A DNA stretch of 5,697 bases from Oscillospiraceae bacterium (GTDB lineage: Bacteria > Bacillota > Clostridia > Oscillospirales > Oscillospiraceae), in assembly GCA_017936205.1 (NCBI GenBank), contig JAGBGB010000086.1:1-5697 (forward strand), written 5' to 3'. How positions within the stretch are numbered: the first letter of the stretch is position 1; the number at the start of each line of letters is the position of its first letter. A model generated the notes under the pieces. The model saw only the letters and a program-made list of their open reading frames with translations. It did no database searches and was not told the DNA's origin. This document shows, piece by piece, positions 1 through 5,697 of this stretch. Both the position numbers and the translations under genes were made by a program.

Positions 1-2463
1 GAACAGCATCTGGGTCGCAGGGTCATTGCTCCGGTCGCGGATATGGAGGGTAAGAGAGCCTAGAGTCAGAGCCGTTCCTGCATGATTCATAAACTTCACG
101 GTAATGGAATAGCTCCCCGGAGTATTGCCGTTATAATTGCCGGGGAATTCCAGCCAGTAGGTACCGGGAGCGTTCTGCTGCCGTCCGTCGTAGAAGATCT
201 CTCCGCTGTGGCCGGAATTTTGGAATCTGTAGCGGACACGGAGGTCTGCACTCAGGAGGGAGAGCGCCTGGCCGTGGCTGATACCGGGGTCGGTGTAATA
301 GTCCTTGTGACCGGTCCAGGACAGGAGCAGGGTATCGGGAGTGGCATTGTAGGAGTACAGACGGAGCTTGAGATAGTCCAGCTTCCCATTGGCAGCGGTC
401 TTGGTCAAATTAGGTGCACCCCAGCCCTGGTCTGCGGTTGCAGCCATGTAGGCATCCCGGTAAAGGGGATGGTAGGTACTACCGCTGGAGTTGTATCTGG
501 CATAGAGCAGGAAGGTATTATCCTGCAGCATATCCATACGGACAGAATTTGTGGTAGACTCCACCTGCTGGGTGAAGGAGGCCCAGGAGCTGAACATTCC
601 TGCGGCAGTGTAGGTATCCCCTCTGCCAAGTGCCATGTTGGGATTCTTACTGTTGGTGCCCCAATAATCTCCGCTCCCCTTCTTGACAGCACCGGAGACA
701 TAATATGCCTTGCCACCGCTGGCAATGGCAAGGGAAAGATCGGCAGCAGCACCAAAGGTCATGTTCCAGTTTACATTTCTCCTCTGGGAGGCACCGAAAT
801 AATAGGTGTCATTGGTATAGAAGGCCTTGGAGCCGTTGGTCACGGCACCGGTTGCGGTGTTGTAGGAAAGGGGATAGCCCATCTTATGATCTACGATCAT
901 ATAGGTGCCGCTGATGGTGCCGGGGGCAGAGGTCACACGGCTGTAGCGGTAATAGGGTTCGGGGTCTGTAACGGTTCCGCTTTCAAAGTAGTTTGCCTCC
1001 TCCATATCTCTGGTAACATTGCCCCAGTTCAGCCAGTCAACATCCTCTGTAAAGGGCTCGTGGAGGAAGACCCCCTGCTCGGCACAGTAGCCCACCAAAT
1101 TGGAGTTGCCATAATAAATGGTGCCGGCATAGGGCATCCAGTTATGGTTGTTGGTGTAGAGATCCTTCCGGTTATTGGTGGCACTTTCCACCTGGTTCAG
1201 GAAGGAAATAGTGGGAGCAATGGTTTTCACCAGGGTAATGTGGCCGTCAAAAGCATGGTGTGGGATCTGAAGCACATCTGCATGAAGGTCCGCCTGAGGA
1301 TACATGGCAATGAGGATGCGGTCTGCGTCGTAGATATCTCCTGTCAGGAGGATCTCCTTTCCATCCATGGTGACGCGGAGGACGGAGGAGCAGTTGTTTT
1401 CTTCGTCAGACTTCCGCATACAGCCAACATCACGGAGGATCAGCTGGTTGCTGCTGTTGGGGGTATAGAGGTCCTCTACGGTATAGAGCACATCGAAGCG
1501 AACGCCGCAAATGGTAAAGCACTCGCCGGTGTGCTGCTTATAGTATTTCGCATTGGGGTAGAGCTTGCCGACGAGCTCCATATTGTCCCCGGATGCCCCC
1601 ACAACATCGTAGTTATACATAATATTCAGCAGATCGAACTGGGTATAGTACTTGGTGAGGAAGCGTGGGAAGCCTGCAATGTGGTCGTCGTGATAGTGGC
1701 TTGTAAACCAGGTGTTGATCACGATCTTCTGCCCATCGGGGATACCGGTGATCCGTCGCAGGAAGGCATAGACCCGTTCGCAATCCCGGTCGCTCATCTG
1801 CATGTAGCTGCCACCGTCCACAACGAACAGGCTGTTGTCGGAGAATTTGATGACATACATGGCACCGGCATTGTTCCGATTCTGACTGCCGTACTTGCTG
1901 CTGTATCCGTAGCCATCGTCAGAAGCAGAAAAGGGAACCATGTATATCTCCGTTCGGGCATTGCCACTGCCGCCGGTATAGGAAAAACGGCGGAAGCTGT
2001 CCTTGTTGGTGTCTACAATGATCCGAACCTCCTTATAGGCATCTACAAAGTAGGTGTAGATCACATGGGTCCCGTCGGGTGAGAGGAACTTGTAGTGGCG
2101 GTTATACTCGTTTTGGGCAGGGATCTTCTTTTCGTACAGGGTAGTGTAGCCCATGTTCTTCAGTGAGGTGCCGTAGGCCAGGAACTGGGTTGCGTTGGTT
2201 CCGGTAATGATCTTCATCTTGGACTGGTTACCTGTATTGGACAGGGTCAGATTTGCACCACAGTCGTATGTCATCCAGCCGGAAGATGTGCCGCCGGAAT
2301 AAGCAGGGACGGAAATACTTCCAACAGAAACAGCCTTGGTAGCAGATTCTCTACCTGACAAGACTGCCTCTGTCTTTGCAGCTATCGCAGGGACAGTGGG
2401 CAAGAGTGACAGAAGAAGAGAAATAAGCAAGCAAATACTAAGCAAACGGATCCATCTTCCCAT
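1..2463 (-). CDS. Secreted metallo-beta-lactamase-fold hydrolase (ComEC/Rec2 type) with Ig-like C-terminal region, 3' end outside the window
   Basis: The frame is open from ATG at 2463 to base 1 (821 residues, no stop), so the C-terminus is missing. Residues 1-29 are a signal peptide: R3/R6, a Leu-rich core at 7-21, and a likely cut near AIA-A (28/29). Residues 30-199 are a beta-rich, Gly/Ser/Tyr-rich stretch I cannot assign. The metallo-beta-lactamase domain spans about 200-430. It has VVDGG with D216, a complete HxHxDH motif (H256, H258, D260, H261), NNCSS at 356-360, LTGD ending at D376, and IPHH (H402/H403). The NNxS, LTGD and HH motifs resemble the ComEC-type branch, whose members are often nucleases or phosphodiesterases. 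Here the usual HHGS reads HHAF. No competence membrane domain is present. Residues about 480-720 are unassigned, and 730-808 look like an Ig-like beta-sandwich (PGTYWLEF, PGSYSITV). An extracellular or wall-associated hydrolase is likely; the substrate is unknown. It lies 120 bases downstream of the ABC exporter gene. Confidence 0.88.
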   Translation of the reverse strand, partial: MGRWIRLLSICLLISLLLSLLPTVPAIAAKTEAVLSGRESATKAVSVGSISVPAYSGGTSSGWMTYDCGANLTLSNTGNQSKMKIITGTNATQFLAYGTSLKNMGYTTLYEKKIPAQNEYNRHYKFLSPDGTHVIYTYFVDAYKEVRIIVDTNKDSFRRFSYTGGSGNARTEIYMVPFSASDDGYGYSSKYGSQNRNNAGAMYVIKFSDNSLFVVDGGSYMQMSDRDCERVYAFLRRITGIPDGQKIVINTWFTSHYHDDHIAGFPRFLTKYYTQFDLLNIMYNYDVVGASGDNMELVGKLYPNAKYYKQHTGECFTICGVRFDVLYTVEDLYTPNSSNQLILRDVGCMRKSDEENNCSSVLRVTMDGKEILLTGDIYDADRILIAMYPQADLHADVLQIPHHAFDGHITLVKTIAPTISFLNQVESATNNRKDLYTNNHNWMPYAGTIYYGNSNLVGYCAEQGVFLHEPFTEDVDWLNWGNVTRDMEEANYFESGTVTDPEPYYRYSRVTSAPGTISGTYMIVDHKMGYPLSYNTATGAVTNGSKAFYTNDTYYFGASQRRNVNWNMTFGAAADLSLAIASGGKAYYVSGAVKKGSGDYWGTNSKNPNMALGRGDTYTAAGMFSSWASFTQQVESTTNSVRMDMLQDNTFLLYARYNSSGSTYHPLYRDAYMAATADQGWGAPNLTKTAANGKLDYLKLRLYSYNATPDTLLLSWTGHKDYYTDPGISHGQALSLLSADLRVRYRFQNSGHSGEIFYDGRQQNAPGTYWLEFPGNYNGNTPGSYSITVKFMNHAGTALTLGSLTLHIRDRSNDPATQMLF

Positions 2464-2470
2464 AGGGATT

Positions 2471-2477
2471 CCTCCTT
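2471..2477 (-). promoter_or_regulatory. Ribosome binding site of the secreted hydrolase gene
   Basis: On the minus strand this reads AAGGAGG, seven bases before the ATG at 2463. It is a near-perfect anti-16S match. It fixes the start directly ahead of the signal peptide, which supports the minus-strand reading over the long open frame on the other strand. Confidence 0.85.
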
Positions 2478-2496
2478 AAAAAGTAGCTTTCATACA

Positions 2497-2529
2497 ATTA
2501 TGTTTATCACAGATTTTTGAGATTTCCAA
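2497..2529 (-). promoter_or_regulatory. Weak candidate promoter for the secreted hydrolase gene
   Basis: The 120-base gap 2464-2583 becomes AT-rich close to the hydrolase start. On the minus strand TTGGAA (2524-2529) is a 4/6 match to a -35 box. A CATAAT (2497-2502) is a 5/6 match to a -10 box, but it lies 21 bases away, which is too far. TAAACA at the proper 17-base distance is only a 3/6 match. The gene may have its own promoter, or may be read through from the ABC gene; the sequence does not decide. Confidence 0.25.
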
Positions 2530-2545
2530 TAAGGCAGAGGACGGT

Positions 2546-2574
2546 TCGAGACCCTTTTTCCTTCTTGAAGGTCG
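2546..2574. other. Inverted repeats between the ABC exporter and hydrolase genes
   Basis: CCTTCTTGAAGG (2560-2571) is a perfect 12-base palindrome. It sits inside a looser outer pairing of GACC (2550-2553) with GGTC (2570-2573). On the minus strand, which is the transcribed strand here, no T-run follows, so this is not a standard intrinsic terminator. It could be a weak attenuator or an RNA-processing hairpin in an ABC-hydrolase transcript, or chance. Confidence 0.3.
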
Positions 2575-2583
2575 TATATCTAA

Positions 2584-4338
2584 TTATTTGTTTAGGATGG
2601 TCTCTTCTACGCTGCCATCTGCTACGCGGAGAATACGGTCGCAGTTCTCAATGGTGGTCAGGCGATGGGCTACGATGATCATGGTCTTACTGCTGCCGAG
2701 GGTGTTGATGGCATCCATAACTGCATTCTCGGTATCATTATCCAGAGAACTGGTAGCTTCATCGAAGAACAAGATTTCGGGATCCCGATACAGGGCTCTG
2801 GCAATGCCGATACGTTGACGCTGACCGCCGGAAATACGGATCCCTCGTTCTCCGATCTCCGTATCCAAGCCGTCCTTCAGCCCCTTGACAAAGTCCTCAA
2901 GCTGTGCATTTCTCAGTGCCTGCCACAGGGCAGCCTCGTCGATCTCCTCCTCGGGAACGCCCAATGCAATATTCTTACGGATGGTATCATCTGTCAGATA
3001 GATGGTCTGGGGAATGTAGCCAATATGCTCTCTCCATTGAGCATAGTCCTCATGGATATCCATGCTTCCGTAGCAGATCCGTCCCTGCTCCGGCTTCAGC
3101 AAGCCAAGGATCAGATCTACCAAGGTGGTTTTTCCTGCACCCGTTACACCGACGATTCCGATGGAAGAGCCCTTCTTAATCTGCAGACTAACATTGCGGA
3201 GTACAGGCTTATCTGTTTCAGGATAGGTGAAGCTGATATTCTCTAAGGTAATATCCCCATTGTGATTGGGCTTCTTTGGTCTTCTCCTCCGTTCCTCAAT
3301 TTCCTTCTCCAACTCTGCTTGCTGGCGGTCGGACTCCGTCATATCATCATACAGCGCCTGAAGACAGGGCATATTATAGGTAATGGCATTCACATGGGTA
3401 TTGATGGCATTTGCTCTGGGTAGAAGACGAACCGCTGCAACCGCAAAGGCAGAAAGAGATGGCACAATGGCTGCCAGATCCTCCCCACGGACGATCTTAA
3501 AGGCAATCACGCCTAAGATGCTACCCATGCAAACAGTCTCGATCAGGCGACCGGGAATGGCAGAGAGCACATTGTACTTCCTGCGACGGTCTACGAATTC
3601 TGTTCCGGCTTCCTTGTAGACCTGCGCAAAATAGGCTTCTCTGCCCATGATCTTAACTTCCTTGATGCCCCCCATGGCTTGGTGAATGGCTTTGATCATC
3701 TTGGCACCGTATTCACGGTTATGCTCACCTGCCTGACGGATCTTCTTCCGCACCACGAAGAAGTACAACGCAGAGCAAAGACTCAGGGCAACCATAATGG
3801 CAAGAGTCATTCCCGGATCTACTGCAAGGAGGAAGACCACAAGGATCAGGATGATCAGCACATCAGACACCAGAGAGAACAGTCCGGACACAACGCTAAA
3901 TGCACCGGATACATCGGAGTTTACATTGCGAACGATCTTAGCCGTATCCCGCTGCAGATGGAAGGTATAAGGCTTATTCATATAGCAGTTTACCAAACGA
4001 CTTCCCATACGAATCTGGTTGCTGCTAAGGAACCGTACCCGAAGGTTGGTCAGCAGGATGATATACAGATTCTTCACCACATACAGACCGATCATGGATA
4101 GGGTCAGGATCAGCAGCACACTCTGAGTAGACTGCACTCCAAATAACTTTGAAATCAATCCATACCAGGAAGACTGCTCTGCCTGATCCACCTGTGTCAG
4201 GATGGATACAAAGGGCAGGATCATGGATACACTGAAGAAATCCATAAGTGTCTCTATAAATTGCAGGAAAAAGATTCCCGCCATTTTCCACCGTTGTTTC
4301 CCTGAGAAAACATATCCGATCTGCTTGAAGAGCTTCAC
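2584..4338 (-). CDS. ABC exporter, fused permease and ATPase half-transporter (PglK/MsbA-like)
   Basis: This is a full-length half-transporter of 584 residues, expected to act as a homodimer in the cytoplasmic membrane. Residues 1-345 form the permease, with hydrophobic segments near 21-47, 74-97, 147-172, 177-196, 268-284 and 290-305. The coupling-helix region contains IKEVKIMGRE (225-234). The ATPase domain (about 361-584) has every key motif: A-loop Y372, Walker A GVTGAGKT (397-404), Q-loop Q444, signature ISGGQ (502-506), Walker B with D526/E527, D-loop SSLD (530-533) and H-loop H558. The IKE..GRE segment and the LTDDTIRKNIALG stretch (448-460) resemble PglK-type flippases of lipid-linked oligosaccharides. 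That substrate is inferred; a lipid, peptide or drug exporter is also possible. No glycosyltransferase gene is in view. The start is GTG (4336-4338), the first plausible start after the ribosome binding site; no in-frame ATG or TTG competes. Confidence 0.92.
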   Translation of the reverse strand: MKLFKQIGYVFSGKQRWKMAGIFFLQFIETLMDFFSVSMILPFVSILTQVDQAEQSSWYGLISKLFGVQSTQSVLLILTLSMIGLYVVKNLYIILLTNLRVRFLSSNQIRMGSRLVNCYMNKPYTFHLQRDTAKIVRNVNSDVSGAFSVVSGLFSLVSDVLIILILVVFLLAVDPGMTLAIMVALSLCSALYFFVVRKKIRQAGEHNREYGAKMIKAIHQAMGGIKEVKIMGREAYFAQVYKEAGTEFVDRRRKYNVLSAIPGRLIETVCMGSILGVIAFKIVRGEDLAAIVPSLSAFAVAAVRLLPRANAINTHVNAITYNMPCLQALYDDMTESDRQQAELEKEIEERRRRPKKPNHNGDITLENISFTYPETDKPVLRNVSLQIKKGSSIGIVGVTGAGKTTLVDLILGLLKPEQGRICYGSMDIHEDYAQWREHIGYIPQTIYLTDDTIRKNIALGVPEEEIDEAALWQALRNAQLEDFVKGLKDGLDTEIGERGIRISGGQRQRIGIARALYRDPEILFFDEATSSLDNDTENAVMDAINTLGSSKTMIIVAHRLTTIENCDRILRVADGSVEETILNK

Positions 4339-4348
4339 GAAGCCTCAA

Positions 4349-4355
4349 CCTCCTT
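4349..4355 (-). promoter_or_regulatory. Ribosome binding site of the ABC exporter (selects a GTG start)
   Basis: The minus strand reads AAGGAGG, ten bases ahead of the GTG at 4338. A TTG lies closer but is out of frame with the exporter. The strong site with slightly long spacing supports GTG as the true start. Confidence 0.7.
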
Positions 4356-4364
4356 CTGATCGGC

Positions 4365-4370
4365 ATTATA
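4365..4370 (-). promoter_or_regulatory. -10 box of the ABC exporter promoter
   Basis: A perfect TATAAT is read on the minus strand, 26 bases upstream of the GTG start. The -35 region about 17 bases further upstream is T-rich (ATTCTT) and poor. Transcription would begin near 4358, which leaves a very short leader that barely includes the ribosome binding site. Plausible but not certain. Confidence 0.45.
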
Positions 4371-4428
4371 CTCTTATAATCTATAAAAAGAATAGCACAG
4401 AAAAATAAAAAAGTAAAGGGTCCCACTA

Positions 4429-4457
4429 TTGTAAATTTTCCAATTATGCATTATAAT
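4429..4457 (+). promoter_or_regulatory. Sigma-A-like promoter of the DUF2953-ytfJ operon
   Basis: TTGTAA at 4429-4434 (4/6 match to a -35 box) and a perfect TATAAT at 4452-4457 are separated by exactly 17 bases. The start of transcription would be near 4464, giving a leader of about 54 bases before the ATG at 4518. No clear sigma-F or sigma-G type promoter was recognised by eye, although relatives of the downstream genes are sporulation-linked. Confidence 0.65.
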
Positions 4458-4497
4458 AGATATAGTCTGTATTCGCTGCAGACCTTATTCTACCGAG

Positions 4498-4512
4498 AAG
4501 GGAGCATCAGGA
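4498..4512 (+). promoter_or_regulatory. Ribosome binding region that places the DUF2953 start at 4518
   Basis: Two purine-rich matches lie here: AAGGGAG (4498-4504), 13 bases before the ATG at 4518, and AGGA (4509-4512), 5 bases before it. Neither spacing is ideal. The ATG at 4446 has no such site and lies upstream of the expected transcription start. A rare in-frame ATT start at 4512 would be 7 bases from AAGGGAG but is less likely. Confidence 0.5.
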
Positions 4513-4517
4513 TTCGA

Positions 4518-5195
4518 ATGCTCGCATTATATATCATTCTCGGCATCTTTGGCTTCTTTGCTCTGATCTTGGCACTGCCCATTCAGATCTGTCTGCATTA
4601 CACAGAGGAAGACGGCTTCCAATTCCGCCTGAAATATGCGTGGATCCCACTGGTAGACAGCACCAAGGAAAAACCGGAAAAGCCCAAGGACGAGAAAAAA
4701 GACTCCTCTGAAACAGAGGAGAAGAAAAAGAAGAAAGAAAAGAAAAAAGGCGGCTCCGGCGCAGCCTCCCTCTTAGGCTTCCTTGGTCTGGAGGACATTG
4801 CAAGCATCGCCAATGTGAAGAAGGCTCTGGATGAGAAGGGTCTGATCCAAATGCTTGCAGATTTAGCTGCAGCAGTGCGAGCCATTTTCGCCCGAATCTT
4901 CCAACTGCTTGGGAAGGGTGTTTTTAAACATTTCACCCTCCGTGTGGTCGTAGGAGATGAGGATGCCGCAGATGCCGCCATGAACTACGGCACGATTTGC
5001 AGTATCATTTATCCCACCATTACCCTGCTGGATTCCGCTATGACCTTCCGCCGCAGGACTGTAGATCTCCGCTGTGATTTCTCTGAGGAGAAGACCCGAA
5101 TCAGCTTTGACGGACAACTGAATTACCGCCCATGGCACTTTGTCTGCCTTTTAGGCGGTTTCATTATGAATTACTTGAAAAGGAGCGTAAAGTAA
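4518..5195 (+). CDS. DUF2953 family protein (YtfI-like), membrane-anchored, sporulation-linked neighbourhood
   Basis: This encodes 225 residues. Residues 1-24 form one hydrophobic segment (YIILGIFGFFALILALPI), probably an N-terminal membrane anchor. Residues 50-78 are an extremely charged, Lys/Glu-rich linker (EEKKKKKEKKK) of likely disorder. Residues 83-135 are predicted helical. Residues 138-225 match the DUF2953 pattern, including a VVVGDEDAADAAMNYG core (143-158), a hydrophobic stretch around 160-171 and a beta-rich end. The function of DUF2953 is not established. In Bacillus, YtfI is a member encoded beside YtfJ, and the same pairing is seen here, one base apart (stop at 5195, next ATG at 5197). 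The ATG at 4446 would extend the protein by 24 residues but overlaps the -10 box, so 4518 is preferred. Family recognition rests on the C-terminal pattern plus context. Confidence 0.75.
   Translation: MLALYIILGIFGFFALILALPIQICLHYTEEDGFQFRLKYAWIPLVDSTKEKPEKPKDEKKDSSETEEKKKKKEKKKGGSGAASLLGFLGLEDIASIANVKKALDEKGLIQMLADLAAAVRAIFARIFQLLGKGVFKHFTLRVVVGDEDAADAAMNYGTICSIIYPTITLLDSAMTFRRRTVDLRCDFSEEKTRISFDGQLNYRPWHFVCLLGGFIMNYLKRSVK
5180..5185 (+). promoter_or_regulatory. Ribosome binding site of ytfJ inside the end of the DUF2953 gene
   Basis: AAGGAG lies 11 bases before the ATG at 5197, within the last codons of the upstream gene. This fits translation from one two-gene mRNA, possibly with coupling. 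Confidence 0.65.
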
Positions 5196-5196
5196 T

Positions 5197-5631
5197 ATGA
5201 GTCAGCTTCTGAATTTGTTTGAATTTACCACTACCCAAGTCCGTGCTCTTGCCTCGGAGCAGTCCGTTGCAGATGCACCCATTGTGATCGGAGACGTCAC
5301 TTTGGTTCCGATCTCCAAGCTGTCTTGCGGCTTCAGCTGCGGTGGCTCCGACCTTGCCCAGAAGAAAAAAGCCGACGGTCTCATGGCAGGCGCCGGTGCC
5401 AAGGTCAACAAGACTCCCCTTTCCTTCCTTGCCGTACAGAACGGACAGGTGCAGGTGCTCAGTGTGTCTGCCGAGGATGTGAAGAAGAAGGGCATCATGG
5501 GGGCTGTAAAGCCCATTCTGGAGGGTCTGAAGGAGAAGTCTGCTGCAAAGAAGGCTGCTAAAGCAGAAGCGGAAGCCGCTGCCGATGCCGCAGTCACAGA
5601 AGCCATTGCTCAGATCCCCGAAGCCAAATAA
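5197..5631 (+). CDS. ytfJ: YtfJ/GerW family sporulation protein
   Basis: This encodes 144 residues, close to the usual YtfJ length of about 150. There is no signal peptide or membrane segment. Residues 1-22 are a helical lead. Residues 24-90 form the family core: VADAPIVIGDVTLVPISKLSCGFSCGGSDL, then a short Gly/Ala stretch GLMAGAGAK (61-69) where many relatives have a longer GGGSGAG segment, then TPLSFLAVQNGQVQVLSV (73-90). Residues 110-143 are an Ala/Lys/Glu-rich helical tail. In Bacillus subtilis YtfJ (GerW) is a spore protein needed for normal alanine-triggered germination; its biochemical activity is unknown. Position after the DUF2953 gene matches the bacillar order. An oddity is two cysteines (C44, C48) in CGFSC, where relatives I recall have FGF and A/S. 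Family assignment is strong; a germination role here is inferred. Confidence 0.88.
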   Translation: MSQLLNLFEFTTTQVRALASEQSVADAPIVIGDVTLVPISKLSCGFSCGGSDLAQKKKADGLMAGAGAKVNKTPLSFLAVQNGQVQVLSVSAEDVKKKGIMGAVKPILEGLKEKSAAKKAAKAEAEAAADAAVTEAIAQIPEAK

Positions 5632-5641
5632 TTCATCAATC

Positions 5642-5677
5642 AGGTTATAACCTTTAATAAGCAAACCGCTATATAGC
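5642..5677. other. Palindromes after ytfJ, possible weak terminator or operator
   Basis: AGGTTATAACCT (5642-5653) is a perfect 12-base palindrome starting 11 bases after the ytfJ stop, followed by TTAATAA. GCTATATAGC (5668-5677) is a second perfect palindrome, and CGCT (5667-5670) can also pair with AGCG (5687-5690). Stems are short and no clear T-run follows, so a terminator is possible but not convincing. The tail 5632-5697 shows no gene. Confidence 0.3.
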
Positions 5678-5697
5678 AAGGCCTTCAGCGAAAATCA

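Noticed and set aside
405..755. A 116-residue minus-strand frame
   Set aside because: It is out of frame within the hydrolase gene, rich in Pro/Arg/Ser, and has no independent ribosome binding site or family pattern.
82..2082. A 666-residue open frame on the plus strand
   Set aside because: It lies opposite the minus-strand hydrolase gene, which has a ribosome binding site, signal peptide and complete metal-site motifs. The plus-strand translation is Gly/Val/Ile/His-rich with no recognisable domain, as expected for a shadow frame.
2531..2571. tRNA-like GGTTCGAGACC on the plus strand
   Set aside because: It resembles a T-loop with one stem mismatch, but no acceptor stem, anticodon arm or D-arm can be drawn around it.
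2665..3246. Plus-strand frame of 193 residues, and others opposite the ABC gene (such as 3679-4101)
   Set aside because: They are antisense to the ATPase domain and the permease of a full-length, motif-complete exporter, and have no domain signature of their own.
4363..4531. GCATTATA occurring three times (4363, 4449, 4524)
   Set aside because: The first two overlap -10 boxes and the third codes for residues of the membrane anchor. The spacing is irregular, so AT-rich composition explains them better than a regulatory repeat.
4598..4981. Minus-strand frame of 127 residues with runs of Phe and Ser
   Set aside because: The Phe/Ser runs are the complement of the Lys/Glu linker of the DUF2953 gene, so this is a composition artefact.
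1..5697. CRISPR array, insertion sequence, toxin-antitoxin or phage features
   Set aside because: No regularly spaced repeats, transposase or integrase motifs, or small paired genes were found on either strand by eye.

Overview
The window looks like a chromosomal piece of a spore-forming, gut-type clostridium (Bacillota, probably near Oscillospiraceae/Ruminococcaceae). This is inferred from strong AGGAGG-type ribosome binding sites, roughly balanced GC in the genes with AT-rich intergenic DNA, and a YtfJ/GerW-family sporulation gene. The exact taxon cannot be read from the sequence.

The layout is two divergent pairs of genes. On the minus strand, reading right to left, a PglK/MsbA-type ABC exporter of 584 residues (4338 to 2584, GTG start) is followed after 120 bases by a large secreted protein. 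That protein begins at 2463 and runs off the left edge without a stop (821 residues visible). It has a signal peptide, a metallo-beta-lactamase domain of the ComEC/Rec2 type with an intact HxHxDH motif, and a long beta-rich, Ig-like C-terminal region. It occupies 43% of the window. A long open frame on the opposite strand over the same DNA is only its shadow.

On the plus strand, a sigma-A-like promoter at 4429-4457 drives two tightly spaced genes. The first encodes a DUF2953 (YtfI-like) membrane-anchored protein with a Lys/Glu-rich linker (4518-5195). The second encodes a YtfJ/GerW-family protein (5197-5631). The -10 box lies inside the longest possible reading of the first gene, so its start is placed at 4518.

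The 179-base region between 4339 and 4517 holds both divergent promoters and some leader. The tail after 5631 holds only short palindromes. The plus-strand pair is a known clostridial/bacillar sporulation-associated pair. The minus-strand pair suggests envelope work: a lipid or glycolipid flippase plus an exported hydrolase. No functional link between the two proteins is shown by the sequence.
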